A stretch of DNA of 64,000 bases from JBALVT01 sp045110675 (GCA_045110675.1 JBGCGJ010000006.1:1-64000), one strand, 5' to 3'. Positions 41,315 to 50,902 are shown, counted from the first letter of the stretch. The notes: generated by a model from the letters alone, not told the origin. Numbers and translations: made by a program.

Positions 41315-42742
41315 TCAAACGTAGTAATCGACCATGGTATTGACGCTCAGGGGGACAGAGCGCGGGAGGAACTCGTCGAGGTCTTCATCCACAATACCTG
41401 CGTCTGCGTCGAGCTCAGCGCCACTGAAATTCCTATTGTCATCCCTGGCTGCAGAATGGTCGGCAACTTCACTGTGTGCAAGCTGCAAACCCTCCTGACC
41501 CAGCATCTCCCGCAAGCGCGGCATAGCTTGTTCTATCGCTTCCCGCGCGGGAGTATTTTGCACGGTGAACAGAATTTTGGTCTGATCACCGTCGGTGGAT
41601 ATTTTGACTTCCATACGACCCAGCTCAGCGGGAGTCAGCTGCAATTTCGCCTCCGACACCCCCTTTTCCACCATAACGCCAATTCGCCCGACAAATTCCT
41701 GATTCCAGTTTGGATCGCTCACCGGTGTCGGCAAGGTCACTACTGAGGTAGCCTTCACACTCGATGACGAACTCACTTCACTGGCATTATGGCTCATTGC
41801 AGGGGAAAGAGGCTGGGAGCCATTCGGCGGATTAGCCTGCACAACCTTGCTAGAAATTCCATCCGAAATCTTGATTGGCTGCGCTGATTCAGCCAGCGCA
41901 TCTTCAAAGACACCGGCCATTTCCGGTTTCTGAACAAGGGAAACAGCTACCTGTCCGGCTGCACTCGGTAATGCACCAGCAGACACATCGGATTTGGCGG
42001 CGAAATCAACTTTTTGACCCAGTTCCTGGAGCGGAAGTGCGGGTTTGCGGGTAGCGGTAGCTGAAAGTGGTGTCTGAGGCGGCGTGATTGATGCCGCGAT
42101 CGGAGCCGCTATCGATGGCACTGCAGCGGCAATGGGACTGCGCATCACAAACTCGGGAGCTTCTTTGCCGATATCGGGCGACGCTGAGATTTTCTGCGCC
42201 AGCTCAGTCGTGGTGTCTAGCACTTTGGGAACATTTACTGTCTGTTCCGCAAGATTCGGATCTAGAGCAATTGGCTGAGCGGCGCCCGGCTGAGCAAGTA
42301 GAGGTGGAGACACCACTTTCTCAAACCCTTCGACGACAAGGTCACCATTCACCGGCTGCGCTGAAACAGTGTCCAGGGGCGTCGGAGTCAAAGATGGGAC
42401 TGCAGGGTCGGTCAAAGGGTCCGCAAGCACGGCGTCCAAATTTTCACCGACAGGAGCCTGCAAAGAAACTGCGAGCTCTAGAGATGTAGAATCAATTTCG
42501 CTGCCCTCCAACACAGGCAATGCCTTGCCGCTAGCTGGCAACAACGTGCCGCCGGCGGTATCTTGATCAAGAAGAGACAGCAAATTAGCTGACTCATCTA
42601 CCGGGATCGCTACGTCTTCTTGCGAACTCAAAATCTCGCCGAAAAGCCCTCCCCCTGTGCTCTGGCCTATATTTCCGGTGGTCGAGCGCAGACCTTCACC
42701 ATCGCTGGTCAGCGCTACAGTGTTATCTAATGTCAAAATCAC
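41315..42742 (-). CDS. fliK: Flagellar hook-length control protein FliK
   Basis: A 475-residue secreted ruler protein. The N-terminal 330 residues are low-complexity, rich in Ala, Pro, Ser and Leu, as usual. The conserved FliK C-terminal domain (about 345-440) has WNQEFVGRIGVMVEKGVSEAKLQLTPAELGRMEVKIS and ALRxxFTVQNTPAREAIEQAMPRLREML-like features: I see REAIEQAMPRLREML. GTG is the start, with AAGGA nine bases before. It lies at the end of the fliE-to-fliK operon, after fliJ. Confidence 0.92.
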   Translation of the reverse strand: MILTLDNTVALTSDGEGLRSTTGNIGQSTGGGLFGEILSSQEDVAIPVDESANLLSLLDQDTAGGTLLPASGKALPVLEGSEIDSTSLELAVSLQAPVGENLDAVLADPLTDPAVPSLTPTPLDTVSAQPVNGDLVVEGFEKVVSPPLLAQPGAAQPIALDPNLAEQTVNVPKVLDTTTELAQKISASPDIGKEAPEFVMRSPIAAAVPSIAAPIAASITPPQTPLSATATRKPALPLQELGQKVDFAAKSDVSAGALPSAAGQVAVSLVQKPEMAGVFEDALAESAQPIKISDGISSKVVQANPPNGSQPLSPAMSHNASEVSSSSSVKATSVVTLPTPVSDPNWNQEFVGRIGVMVEKGVSEAKLQLTPAELGRMEVKISTDGDQTKILFTVQNTPAREAIEQAMPRLREMLGQEGLQLAHSEVADHSAARDDNRNFSGAELDADAGIVDEDLDEFLPRSVPLSVNTMVDYYV

Positions 42743-42793
42743 GATGCATAGTCCTTTGGGTCTCTATCCCAAAAGAGCAAATTGCATGCCAGT

Positions 42794-43240
42794 TTAGCCG
42801 CGATCCAGGTTCAACAAGGTTCTCGCTATGGAATTTTCATCAGACTCTTTTTGTTCTGCCTTTCCCCGAGCCTGCAGCAGGGTTTTATGACGCTCTTCCA
42901 CCAAGTGATCCAGCGCCGATTTTCGCTGTGACCTTGAAAGCCATTGAGATCTCACTTGATCGAGCTGCTCCTGAGCGGTTTCTACCTCACGACTTTGCTG
43001 AGCGATGGCATCACCGAGTTTATTTAGAAACACCCGGTAGTCCTGTAATTGCTTGGCGGGCATACCCCCTGCGCCTTTAGTGCCCAGGCCGGACTCATAG
43101 TCCTGCCGGAATTGAATGAGCTGATCCAACTGCGCACTTTTCTCCTGATGACTTTGCAAAGCTTTTCCCAGTTCGCGAGCACTTTGCTGCTCCGCTATTT
43201 TCGCGACCGCTGCAACCTTATCCATTTTTCCGGTTTTCAA
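42794..43240 (-). CDS. fliJ: Flagellar export chaperone FliJ
   Basis: A 148-residue, almost entirely coiled-coil protein that links the FliI ATPase to FlhA, like the gamma stalk of F-ATPase. Helix pairs run about 8-60 and 75-140, rich in Gln, Glu and Lys, with SQWLSRSQRKSALDHLVEERH near the C-terminus, as in FliJ. The start overlaps the fliI stop. FliJ proteins diverge strongly, so position supports the call. Confidence 0.92.
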   Translation of the reverse strand: MKTGKMDKVAAVAKIAEQQSARELGKALQSHQEKSAQLDQLIQFRQDYESGLGTKGAGGMPAKQLQDYRVFLNKLGDAIAQQSREVETAQEQLDQVRSQWLSRSQRKSALDHLVEERHKTLLQARGKAEQKESDENSIARTLLNLDRG

Positions 43241-44625
43241 GATTCATCTCCCACAGCGACCGCATTTGAAACCTGCAGTAATGCGGCCAACGCCACTCGA
43301 CTCTCGTTCATGTCCACCTTGCTCGATTCTTCTTGCGCAATGAAACCACGGATATGCGGTGCTGCAATGATGGCTCGATCAATATCCACATCAGTACCTT
43401 GCTGATAGGCACCGATATTAATCAGATCTCGATTTTGCGCAAAAGTAGAATACAAACTTTTCACTTCTCTGGCCGCTTGCTGCTGGTTCTCATCCACAAT
43501 GCTGGTCATCAAGCGGCTGACCGAAGACTCAATATCAATGGCCGGAAACAGCCCGGACTCTGCAACCAACCTGGACAACACGATATGGCCATCCAAAATT
43601 GCTCTAGAGGCATCCGACACGGGGTCGTCGAAATCATCGCCTTCCACCAGAACCGTATACACCGCGGTGATCGAACCACATGGACCGTTGCCCGCTCGCT
43701 CAACCATCGCCGGTAGCAGCGAAAACACCGAAGGAGGATAGCCTTTGGACACCGGTGGCTCGCCCACCGCCAAACCGATCTCCCGCTGCGCTTGGGCCAC
43801 ACGGGTCAGGGAGTCCATCAACAGCAGTACTTTTTTTCCGCGATCACTAAAATACTCAGCTATCGCGGTGGCCCGCCAGGCACCGTGTACTCGCATTAGC
43901 GGCAAATCATCTGCAGGCGTCGCCACCACGATGGCCCTGGCCATTCCCTCGGGACCCAAAATGTCATCGACAAACTCACGCACCTCGCGGCCGCGCTCGC
44001 CAACCAGAGACACCACAATGACATCGGCTTCCGTGTGCCGGGTCATCATTCCCAACAGGGTGCTCTTACCAACACCAGAGCCCGCAAACAATCCCAATCG
44101 CTGGCCCTTTCCCAGAGTTAGAAGTGCGTTGATTGTTCGCACGCCAACGTCAAGTGGTTCCTTAATCGGCGCTCGCTCAAGTGGGTTAATGGGAGCGCCT
44201 CGCAAATTCACGTGGTGCACACATCGCAAGGGGCCTGCACCGTCAATCGGATTGCCCGCACCATCTATCACACGTCCCAGCAACTGGTCGTCCACCTCCA
44301 CAATTCCGCCGGTGTTTAGCGGTACTACTCTGGCTCCCAACCTGACACCGCTTAAATTTCCTTCGGGCATTAATGACAATGTGCCGTCGGAAAAACCAAC
44401 CACTTCGGCCTGAATAGACGCCCCTTCATCGGTAATAATTCGACAGCGACTTCCGATCGGCGCCTGACATCCCACCGCTTCCAGTTTTATGCCAACCATC
44501 CTAACCAGCGACCCTTCTTCGGTGAGCGTTGCTGGTGACAGACCCGATGACAACGCAGAGAGTTTTTGGCCAATTCGTGAATTGCGTTCCTGCACTAAGC
44601 TTGCGGAGAACTCGAGGTTCGTCAC
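43237..44625 (-). CDS. fliI: Flagellum-specific ATPase FliI
   Basis: Export ATPase of 462 residues related to F1-beta. The N-terminal domain is about 1-110. The P-loop is GLFAGSGVGKSTLLGMM (Walker A 182-189), Walker B KVLLLMDSLTRVAQAQREIGLAVGEPP and the catalytic Glu lies in VVSLVGERGREVREFV. The C-terminal domain binds FliH and FliJ. Starts and stops overlap fliH and fliJ by four bases on each side. Confidence 0.96.
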   Translation of the reverse strand: MTNLEFSASLVQERNSRIGQKLSALSSGLSPATLTEEGSLVRMVGIKLEAVGCQAPIGSRCRIITDEGASIQAEVVGFSDGTLSLMPEGNLSGVRLGARVVPLNTGGIVEVDDQLLGRVIDGAGNPIDGAGPLRCVHHVNLRGAPINPLERAPIKEPLDVGVRTINALLTLGKGQRLGLFAGSGVGKSTLLGMMTRHTEADVIVVSLVGERGREVREFVDDILGPEGMARAIVVATPADDLPLMRVHGAWRATAIAEYFSDRGKKVLLLMDSLTRVAQAQREIGLAVGEPPVSKGYPPSVFSLLPAMVERAGNGPCGSITAVYTVLVEGDDFDDPVSDASRAILDGHIVLSRLVAESGLFPAIDIESSVSRLMTSIVDENQQQAAREVKSLYSTFAQNRDLINIGAYQQGTDVDIDRAIIAAPHIRGFIAQEESSKVDMNESRVALAALLQVSNAVAVGDES

Positions 44626-45236
44626 GACTCAACTTTTCCTTCGCAGGATTCAATCAAACTCGCAAAAATTGTTTCCATTTGCTTTTCCACCGAGGCGTCT
44701 ACAAAAGAGGTGGGAGTTTTAACCTGACACCCTCCCGGAAACAAACTGTTGTCTTCGACAACTTTCCAGGATTTTCCCTCGAGAATTTCCGGCGCTAGTT
44801 CGCGCACAAGTTCTGCGTCCTGCGGATTGACGAAAACCACTATCTCGCCTTCCAAATTATAGAGTTTCTCCAAGGCCTCGGTGACGATATCGGTTACAAC
44901 CGCGGAATCGAGGTTCAACTCGCGACGCACGATCTGTTGCGCAAGGGAAATTGCCAACTGCGCGAGTTCCTTCGTCACCAAATCATCCAGCCCCCCGAAA
45001 GGTTGTGCCATGTGGTCTGCCATAGCACCCAGTCGAGTAACAATGTCTCTAGCTTCACTGCGGGCTGCCTCCATACCCTCTTCTTTGCCCACTTGAAAGC
45101 CTCGAGCTTGAGCAATGGCTTCCAGCTCCGCGGTTGAAACCTGTGTACCACTCTGGACCGGCTGCTCGAAAAAAGGCGCCTCCCAGCGCTCAACAGAATC
45201 TTCTGTGGTAGAAAAACCATCAGACAAAGTCGCCAC
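44622..45236 (-). CDS. fliH: Flagellar assembly protein FliH
   Basis: A 204-residue regulator of FliI. It has an N-terminal segment with Trp (VERWEAPFFEQP), a Gln/Glu-rich helix with GFQVGKEEGMEAARSEA (a glycine-repeat-like helix), and the C-terminal ATP synthase delta-like domain (about 90-204, LAISLAQQIVRRELNLDSAVV and IVVFVNPQDAELVREL). The GTG start lies inside the 3' end of fliG, overlapping by 17 bases; a later start is possible. Confidence 0.93.
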   Translation of the reverse strand: MATLSDGFSTTEDSVERWEAPFFEQPVQSGTQVSTAELEAIAQARGFQVGKEEGMEAARSEARDIVTRLGAMADHMAQPFGGLDDLVTKELAQLAISLAQQIVRRELNLDSAVVTDIVTEALEKLYNLEGEIVVFVNPQDAELVRELAPEILEGKSWKVVEDNSLFPGGCQVKTPTSFVDASVEKQMETIFASLIESCEGKVES

Positions 45237-46227
45237 CGCCTTTGCCCAGGAAGATCTCCCCTTCCTCTGCTAGTCTCGCAACCACGGTGAGAATTTCTTT
45301 TTGCTCCGCTTCCACATCGGACAGTTTTACCGGACCTTTGGCATCCATATCTTCTCTTAACATTTCTGCGGCTCGGGAAGACATATTGTCCAGGAATTTG
45401 CTTTTTACCGCCTCGTCAACGCCCTTGAGCGCGACTACAAGACTGTCTACAGAGATATCTCGAATCAATCGTTGCATACCCTTGTCATCGATCATCAACA
45501 TATTCTCGAATACAAACATCAGCTCTTGAATTCTTTCCCCAAGGTCGCCATCAACCTGTTTCACCGAATCGAGCATCTGGGCTTCGAGGGTCGAGTCTAG
45601 ATTATTCAAAATTCCAGCGGCAGTACTCATACCATCGACCGACGAGGGTGGCGACTCCGGTCCATCTCCCAACTGTTTTTCCAAAACCTGGTCGAGTTCC
45701 ACTAAGGCGGCAGGATCTATCAAATCCAATCGCGCTATCCTCAAAATGATGTCTGTTCTGGATTCCTCTGGCAGCAGGGTTATCACCTGTGCGGCTTGTT
45801 CCTGTTCAAGTGAGGCCAACACCAACGCCATGATTTGCGGATGTTCTTCTCTTATTATGCCCGCGACAGCCCGCGCATCCATCCATTTAAGCGCCTCTAA
45901 GCCCTTGGTCGTGGTGTCTTGCATAACTTTGTTGAGCATACTGCGCGCTTTGTTTTCCCCAAGCGCTTCGACCATGACTCTTCGAGTAAAATCGCTCGCA
46001 CCAATCGAGATGGGATTGACCTCGCCAACTTTTTCAGAAAAATCCGACACAACGCTGGCAATCTGCTCGTTCGACACATTCTGGAGAGCGGCCATAGCCT
46101 CCCCAACACTTTGAACTTCCTTTGGATCCATGTGCTTCATTATGGCGGCTGCGCCCGCTTCACCGACGCCCAGAAGAAAAATTGCGGCTCTTTGCGAACC
46201 GGACAAGCCCGCCGCTGCATCATCCAT
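45220..46227 (-). CDS. fliG: Flagellar motor switch protein FliG
   Basis: Rotor protein contacted by the stators, 335 residues from ATG 46227 (MDDAAAGLSGSQ); a TTG nine bases earlier is also possible. It has an N-terminal domain (1-95, QRAAIFLLGVGEAGAAAIMKHMDPKEVQ), a middle domain with EHPQIMALVLASL (the EHPQ motif that binds FliM) and a C-terminal charged helix (KSKFLDNMSSRAAEMLREDMDAKGPVKLSDVE) for torque. The start overlaps the end of fliF. Confidence 0.95.
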   Translation of the reverse strand: MDDAAAGLSGSQRAAIFLLGVGEAGAAAIMKHMDPKEVQSVGEAMAALQNVSNEQIASVVSDFSEKVGEVNPISIGASDFTRRVMVEALGENKARSMLNKVMQDTTTKGLEALKWMDARAVAGIIREEHPQIMALVLASLEQEQAAQVITLLPEESRTDIILRIARLDLIDPAALVELDQVLEKQLGDGPESPPSSVDGMSTAAGILNNLDSTLEAQMLDSVKQVDGDLGERIQELMFVFENMLMIDDKGMQRLIRDISVDSLVVALKGVDEAVKSKFLDNMSSRAAEMLREDMDAKGPVKLSDVEAEQKEILTVVARLAEEGEIFLGKGGGDFV

Positions 46228-47863
46228 CGGCGGCAACCCAATTCTTCATCACATGTGCCACTCTCTCAGGCTCCCCCTCTACCATGGAGCGGGCCATGCT
46301 TAATTGTTGTTGATAAGCCGGTTCACCAGGAGGCAAACCTAAATTTTGCTGGTGTCCCAAGGTAACCCGATCATCTCCCACCGCCATTGCCTGTGAGGGA
46401 TCTCCCCCTTCTGCAGGAGCACCTAAAGCGGGAGCACTGACCACGGGAGCAGCAGACGCCTGCATCAACGGGCGTATGACCATAAAGATAAGGAGAAAAA
46501 TGGCGATACCCGAGAGCGCCAGTTTCCCTGAACGCCAAACCCACTCCTGTTCCATAATGCCCGGTTCGGGCATTGCTTCCAGTTCCGGCGGAACAACAAA
46601 GGATGCGTTGACAACATTCACTCTATCCCCGCGCGCCTCATCGAAACCAACCGCCTCTTTCACCAGGGCAGTAATTTCTGCCAGACGTTCCGCCGACAAT
46701 GGAACTCGCTCTACTTCTCCCTCCTCATTGAACTGTTTACCGTAATCTACTACGACCGCTACCGACAGTTTATTGAGAGTTCCGGGTGTTTCCCGGGTGT
46801 GGCTAATTGTTTTGTCTAACTCGTAGTTGCGCACTTCTCGCTTACTAATTCGACTCGGTGGCACTGTCAAAGGATCCTCTTCCGCCTGCTCTCCATCTTC
46901 CAATACGACAGCGGGTTCGGGAGGTTGATTGGACAAAGTTCCCGGTATACCACTGGCGTTTTTGTCGGATGTCATTTCCTCTACGAGTTGCTCACTTCTC
47001 ACTATTCTTTCAGGCTCGTAGCGCTCACTGGTTTCTTCAACCATCGTAAAATCTACATCGGCTGCGACCTGCGCTCGCACTGCTCCTGCGCCAAGAATGG
47101 GAGTGAGGATCTCAGTGATTCGTTCTATGTAGCTATCCTCAAGTTGTTGAGTAAAGCGGAAGTGTTCCTTGGTAGATGCAAAATCATCATTACTATTTTG
47201 CGAAGACAGCAGTTTGCCCATATTGTCGACGACAGAGACCTGCTCGGCGGCCAAACCAGGCACGCTAAATGCCACCAAATGCACAACCCCGGCCAGTTGA
47301 CGCTCGGTCAGTTCTCGTCCGGGGTAAAGGCTGACTAAGACGGAAGCTGCAGGTTTATTTTTCTTGCGAACAAAAGCAGACTGCTTAGGCACTGCCAGGT
47401 GAACACGAGCCGCTTTGACACTGTCCAGAGAGGCGATGGAACTTGATAGTTCCTGCTCCAGAGCGCGATCAAAGCGCGCCTTTTCCATAAAACTGCTCAC
47501 TCCCATGCTCTGCTCTTTGTTGAGAACATCAAAGCCATTACTATTGCCTTCAGGTAGCCCTTCTCCAGCTAATCTCAGTCGAATTTGGCGCACCTGGTCA
47601 TTGGGAACACTAATCATCCCCGACTGATTATTGACTTGATAACGAACGCCGCTCTTCTCCAACGATTTGATGATTTCAGCCGACGAAGCGTTGGATAGCT
47701 CCCCGTATAATGGCGCATAGTCGGGAGTAACCGCCCAGTCAACCAAAGCCATCGCCAAGGCGATAGCAGCAGCAAAACCCAGTAACAGCCTGAACTGCTG
47801 TGTGACAGGCTGACTGCTCAAACTGCTAAAGCGCTGGAGCATATTAGGTGAATCTGTAGCCAT
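46220..47863 (-). CDS. fliF: Flagellar MS-ring protein FliF
   Basis: MS-ring protein of 547 residues. TM1 is about 27-45 (LLLGFAAAIALAMALVDW), followed by YscJ-type ring-building motifs (YAPLYGELSNASSAEIIKSLEKSGVRYQ) and the beta-collar region. TM2 is about 440-460 (KLALSGIAIFLLIFMVIRPLM), and the C-terminus binds FliG (VAHVMKNWVAADG). It is 40 bases after fliE. All regions are present. Confidence 0.95.
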   Translation of the reverse strand: MATDSPNMLQRFSSLSSQPVTQQFRLLLGFAAAIALAMALVDWAVTPDYAPLYGELSNASSAEIIKSLEKSGVRYQVNNQSGMISVPNDQVRQIRLRLAGEGLPEGNSNGFDVLNKEQSMGVSSFMEKARFDRALEQELSSSIASLDSVKAARVHLAVPKQSAFVRKKNKPAASVLVSLYPGRELTERQLAGVVHLVAFSVPGLAAEQVSVVDNMGKLLSSQNSNDDFASTKEHFRFTQQLEDSYIERITEILTPILGAGAVRAQVAADVDFTMVEETSERYEPERIVRSEQLVEEMTSDKNASGIPGTLSNQPPEPAVVLEDGEQAEEDPLTVPPSRISKREVRNYELDKTISHTRETPGTLNKLSVAVVVDYGKQFNEEGEVERVPLSAERLAEITALVKEAVGFDEARGDRVNVVNASFVVPPELEAMPEPGIMEQEWVWRSGKLALSGIAIFLLIFMVIRPLMQASAAPVVSAPALGAPAEGGDPSQAMAVGDDRVTLGHQQNLGLPPGEPAYQQQLSMARSMVEGEPERVAHVMKNWVAADG

Positions 47864-47903
47864 AGTTTTTTAACAACTCACAAAAAAGGGGATGGAACTA
47901 GGA

Positions 47904-48227
47904 TCAGACCTGCATGTTCATCACTTCCTGGTACGCACTGAGAAGCTTGTTACGCACCTGGGTGATTGCCTGAAATGAAATACTGGCCTTTTGTAAAGCC
48001 ACCATGACTTCAGGTAGCTCAACATTGGTGTCTCCGGACTCAAATGCGGTAGCCATGCTCTTCGCTTCTGACTGAGCGGCGCTGACTTGTTCCAGAGAGT
48101 TTTTCATCACCTCGCCAAAATCCAATTTACCGGCACCGAGCACATCGTTCTCAGCCGTGTTGTTTTGCGCTACAGCTGACATTGCTCTCATCTGGGAGAG
48201 AACCTGGTTAATATCCATATCGCTCAT
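47904..48227 (-). CDS. fliE: Flagellar hook-basal body complex protein FliE
   Basis: A 107-residue MS-ring to rod adaptor. The C-terminal half has the FliE core (FGEVMKNSLEQVSAAQSEAKSMATAFESGD and VMVALQKASISFQAITQVRNKLLSAYQEVMNM). It is the first gene of the structural operon, 29 bases after fleR. No separate sigma54 site was recognised in that short gap, so it may be read from within or beyond fleR. AGGAG precedes the start. Confidence 0.94.
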   Translation of the reverse strand: MSDMDINQVLSQMRAMSAVAQNNTAENDVLGAGKLDFGEVMKNSLEQVSAAQSEAKSMATAFESGDTNVELPEVMVALQKASISFQAITQVRNKLLSAYQEVMNMQV

Positions 48228-48256
48228 TTCGACGTTTCTCCTAACTTTAATTCGTG

Positions 48257-49597
48257 TTATCCAACAGCAGGTATCGCGACGCCCTGCTCTCTTAATCTGG
48301 CGAGCTTGTATCGCAATGTGCGTGGGCTTATTCCCAACACCTTCGCGGCGTCTTTCCTGCAGCCATCGACATTTTCCAAAGCGTCAACAATGAGCTGCTT
48401 TTCCCTGTCGCGCAGTCCCCCGTCGAGTAAACTGGCATTTTCTTCCGTGGGCAAAGTGGGACTGGGCGCGGCCGCAATGGTGTCTTCGAAATAAATATCC
48501 CTCGCCGCTATCTGCTGACTTGGCGCCAGTATTGCGGAGCGCTGCATGCAGTTCTCCAATTCTCTAACATTGCCCTTCCAGGCGTGCGACAACAGTTTTT
48601 GCTCCGCCTGAGGGGTCAAACTCAGAGGCCGATCCGCGCAGTGCTTGTGCAGCATCAGTTTTGCCAGCGGCAATATGTCTTTCGGCCGCTCTCGTAGGGC
48701 GGGTATATGCACCGGGAAAACGTTCAAACGATAGTACAAGTCCTCACGAAACCTGCCGGCAGAAACCTCCTCTCGCAAATTCCGGTTCGTGGTCGCCAGC
48801 ACTCTCACGTCCAGAGGTATCAGGCACGAGCCACCCAACCGCTCTACTTCCTTTTCCTGCAACACGCGCAACAGCTTTGCCTGCAGACCCAAATCCATTT
48901 CGGAGATTTCGTCCAGTAACAGCGTACCGCCGTTGGCCTGCTCAAACTTCCCTGCCCGAGTTTGATGGGCGCCGGTATACGCACCTTTTTCATAACCAAA
49001 CAACATTGATTCCAGCATCGGCTCGGGAATTGCCGCACAGTTAATGGCAATGAATGGCGCCTCGGATCGATCTGAATGTTGGTGGACATAACGGGCGATA
49101 ACTTCTTTGCCTGTCCCAGATTCGCCACTGACGAGCACAGTAGCCGGACTGAGGGCCACTCGTCGCGCCAGTTCGCAAATACCCTGCATAGCAGGGTCTT
49201 CGGCTACGATTCCCGACACCTGAGCGCTCTGCGCAGGCTCCAGACGACTCACCATTTCCAGCAAAACTTCAGCCTCAAAAGGCTTCAGTAGATAATCCGT
49301 CGCCCCTTCGCGCATCGCCTCAACGGCTTTGCCAATGCTGCCGTGCGCTGTGACCAGAACGAAAGGTAATTCAGGTCGGGTGGATTTCACTTTGCGCAGC
49401 AACGCATGCCCATCCATGACGTCCATTTGCACATCGCTAATAATTAAATCCACTGCATCGGTTTCAAGCAGCGTCAATGCTTCGGCCCCGTTGGTCGCAC
49501 TGACAACCTGATAGCCTCCGTATTGAATCGTGTCGCAAAGCGCTTCGCGCAGCGTTTCATCATCCTCGACGACGAGGACTTTTGCAGTATTGTTCAT
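48257..49597 (-). CDS. fleR: Sigma54-dependent response regulator FleR/FlrC
   Basis: Class III flagellar activator of 446 residues. The receiver is about 5-120, with phospho-acceptor Asp55 (IISDVQMDVMDG) and Lys105. The AAA+ domain (about 132-360) has Walker A GESGTGKEVIAR and Walker B GGTLLLDEISEMDL. The sigma54-contact loop reads GAYTGA (205-210) instead of GAFTGA. The Fis-type DNA-binding helices are at about 400-440 (CRKDAAKVLGISPRTLRYKLARL). Four-base overlap with fleS makes the two-component pair. Confidence 0.94.
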   Translation of the reverse strand: MNNTAKVLVVEDDETLREALCDTIQYGGYQVVSATNGAEALTLLETDAVDLIISDVQMDVMDGHALLRKVKSTRPELPFVLVTAHGSIGKAVEAMREGATDYLLKPFEAEVLLEMVSRLEPAQSAQVSGIVAEDPAMQGICELARRVALSPATVLVSGESGTGKEVIARYVHQHSDRSEAPFIAINCAAIPEPMLESMLFGYEKGAYTGAHQTRAGKFEQANGGTLLLDEISEMDLGLQAKLLRVLQEKEVERLGGSCLIPLDVRVLATTNRNLREEVSAGRFREDLYYRLNVFPVHIPALRERPKDILPLAKLMLHKHCADRPLSLTPQAEQKLLSHAWKGNVRELENCMQRSAILAPSQQIAARDIYFEDTIAAAPSPTLPTEENASLLDGGLRDREKQLIVDALENVDGCRKDAAKVLGISPRTLRYKLARLREQGVAIPAVG

Positions 49598-50832
49598 AGA
49601 CTACTGTCCGAATTGGGTTGAGCGAAATCCGCGGCGTTTGTAGTACCCATTGTCTCAGGCTCTTCTATCGGAAGATCAATAATGAACTCGACTCCACCTC
49701 CGGAAATGTTCTTGGCGCAAATCTCACCACCGTGGTTAGCCACGGTCATCGCAACGACAGCGAGACCAAGACCTGTACCCTGGGCACGGGTTGTAAAAAA
49801 CGGATCAAAAATTCTATCCAGAATGTCATCGGCGATTCCCGGTCCGTTGTCACGGACTCGTATCTGCAGCCAGTGCTCATTGAGAGCTCCAACCCATAGT
49901 TGCAATTCGATAGGGTCGTCGGCCGCTTCAATAGCATTCATCGCAAGATTGCAAAGAGCACCCGTCAGTTCGTCCTGGTTACCAATCAGTGCCAAGGTAT
50001 TGTCCACTTCGGGAACTGACAGAGTAGAGCGGCTTGCCGCGAGCTGCGGCTGCACGGTTGAAGCAAAATCCCTGAGCACCTGATCCAGAAAAATCAGCTC
50101 GGTGCTTGGTGTCTCACCCTTGACGAAACTGAGCATGCTATCCACCAGCTTGCCCATGTGACTGAGCCTGCTGCCAACCTTGGAGGCAATATTTTCTCGC
50201 TGCAATGGAGACAGGTCCTGCCTGCCAAGATGGGAGAGATAGAGGGTCGTTGAACTCAGAGGAGTACGAATTTGATGTGCAAGGCGGGCGGCCATTTCTC
50301 CCAGTGCGGTAAGACGTTTCTTACGACCAAGTTGCTCCTGCAACTCGTGCATCTGGGAGACATCGGTAATTAGAACAACTTGTTCACCTTGTTCGTCCAG
50401 CTTGCGGCTGTCTACAGAAAAGCGCATGCCGTTTTTTAGCCTAAGTTCTCGCGACTCCAGTTTTCGCTCACCGGACTCGCGAAACAGAACATCGCTCCAC
50501 GCCTGCCCTAAAAGAGGCTCACCCAAAAGCTGAACCGCTTCCGGGTTGGCATCACGAATCTCCTGCATGGCATCCAGAATAAGTACGCCACCGGGTAGCG
50601 CAGCCACCAGGGAGGACAGGCGCAGCGCAATGCGCTCCTTTTCGGCGAGCTCTTTTAAACGGGCAGATCGCGCAGCATTGAGTTCTGCAGTGAGCCCACC
50701 TACTTTGGATTCGAGATCACGATAGGTGGTATCGAGTTCAACCGAGACTCGACTAAACACTTCAAATGCCTGCTCCAGTTCATTGAGCGACAAGGACTGG
50801 TCATTGCTGGGCAAGGGCTCTGTCTGAATCAT
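49594..50832 (-). CDS. fleS: Flagellar sensor histidine kinase FleS/FlrB
   Basis: Cytoplasmic kinase of 412 residues with no membrane helices, as in FleS. A coiled-coil start (15-70) leads to a PAS domain (about 72-165, SLVAALPGGVLILDAMQEIRDANPEAV). The phosphorylated His186 is in RLAHQIRTPLSSTTLYLSHL, and the ATPase has NLAMNAIEA, VRDNGPGI and RAQGTGLGLAVV. It partners FleR, whose gene overlaps. Its promoter is a sigma54 site 54 bases upstream, with a hairpin in the leader. Confidence 0.94.
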   Translation of the reverse strand: MIQTEPLPSNDQSLSLNELEQAFEVFSRVSVELDTTYRDLESKVGGLTAELNAARSARLKELAEKERIALRLSSLVAALPGGVLILDAMQEIRDANPEAVQLLGEPLLGQAWSDVLFRESGERKLESRELRLKNGMRFSVDSRKLDEQGEQVVLITDVSQMHELQEQLGRKKRLTALGEMAARLAHQIRTPLSSTTLYLSHLGRQDLSPLQRENIASKVGSRLSHMGKLVDSMLSFVKGETPSTELIFLDQVLRDFASTVQPQLAASRSTLSVPEVDNTLALIGNQDELTGALCNLAMNAIEAADDPIELQLWVGALNEHWLQIRVRDNGPGIADDILDRIFDPFFTTRAQGTGLGLAVVAMTVANHGGEICAKNISGGGVEFIIDLPIEEPETMGTTNAADFAQPNSDSSL

Positions 50833-50852
50833 ATTGCCTCTCTTTTTTTATT

Positions 50853-50872
50853 CGTCTGACTGTTTTCAGACG
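50853..50872 (-). promoter_or_regulatory. Hairpin in the fleS leader
   Basis: A perfect 7-bp inverted repeat, CGTCTGA and TCAGACG with a six-base loop, lies between the sigma54 promoter and the fleS ribosome site. No T tract follows on the minus strand, so it is not a simple terminator. It might mask the leader, stabilise the mRNA or be a protein site. Confidence 0.45.
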
Positions 50873-50885
50873 TCAAAAAGAGAGA

Positions 50886-50902
50886 ATGCAATAACTATGC
50901 CT
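50886..50902 (-). promoter_or_regulatory. Sigma54 promoter of fleSR
   Basis: AGGCAT-AGTTA-TTGCAT on the minus strand has the GG-N10-GC core and matches the RpoN consensus TGGCAC-N5-TTGCA except at two positions. Activation by FleQ, whose gene is just upstream, is expected from the Pseudomonas/Vibrio hierarchy. Confidence 0.65.

Noticed and set aside
24762..42742. Two FliK-type genes as a possible assembly duplication
   Set aside because: The two proteins share only the C-terminal fold, differ in length and neighbours, and are not copies.
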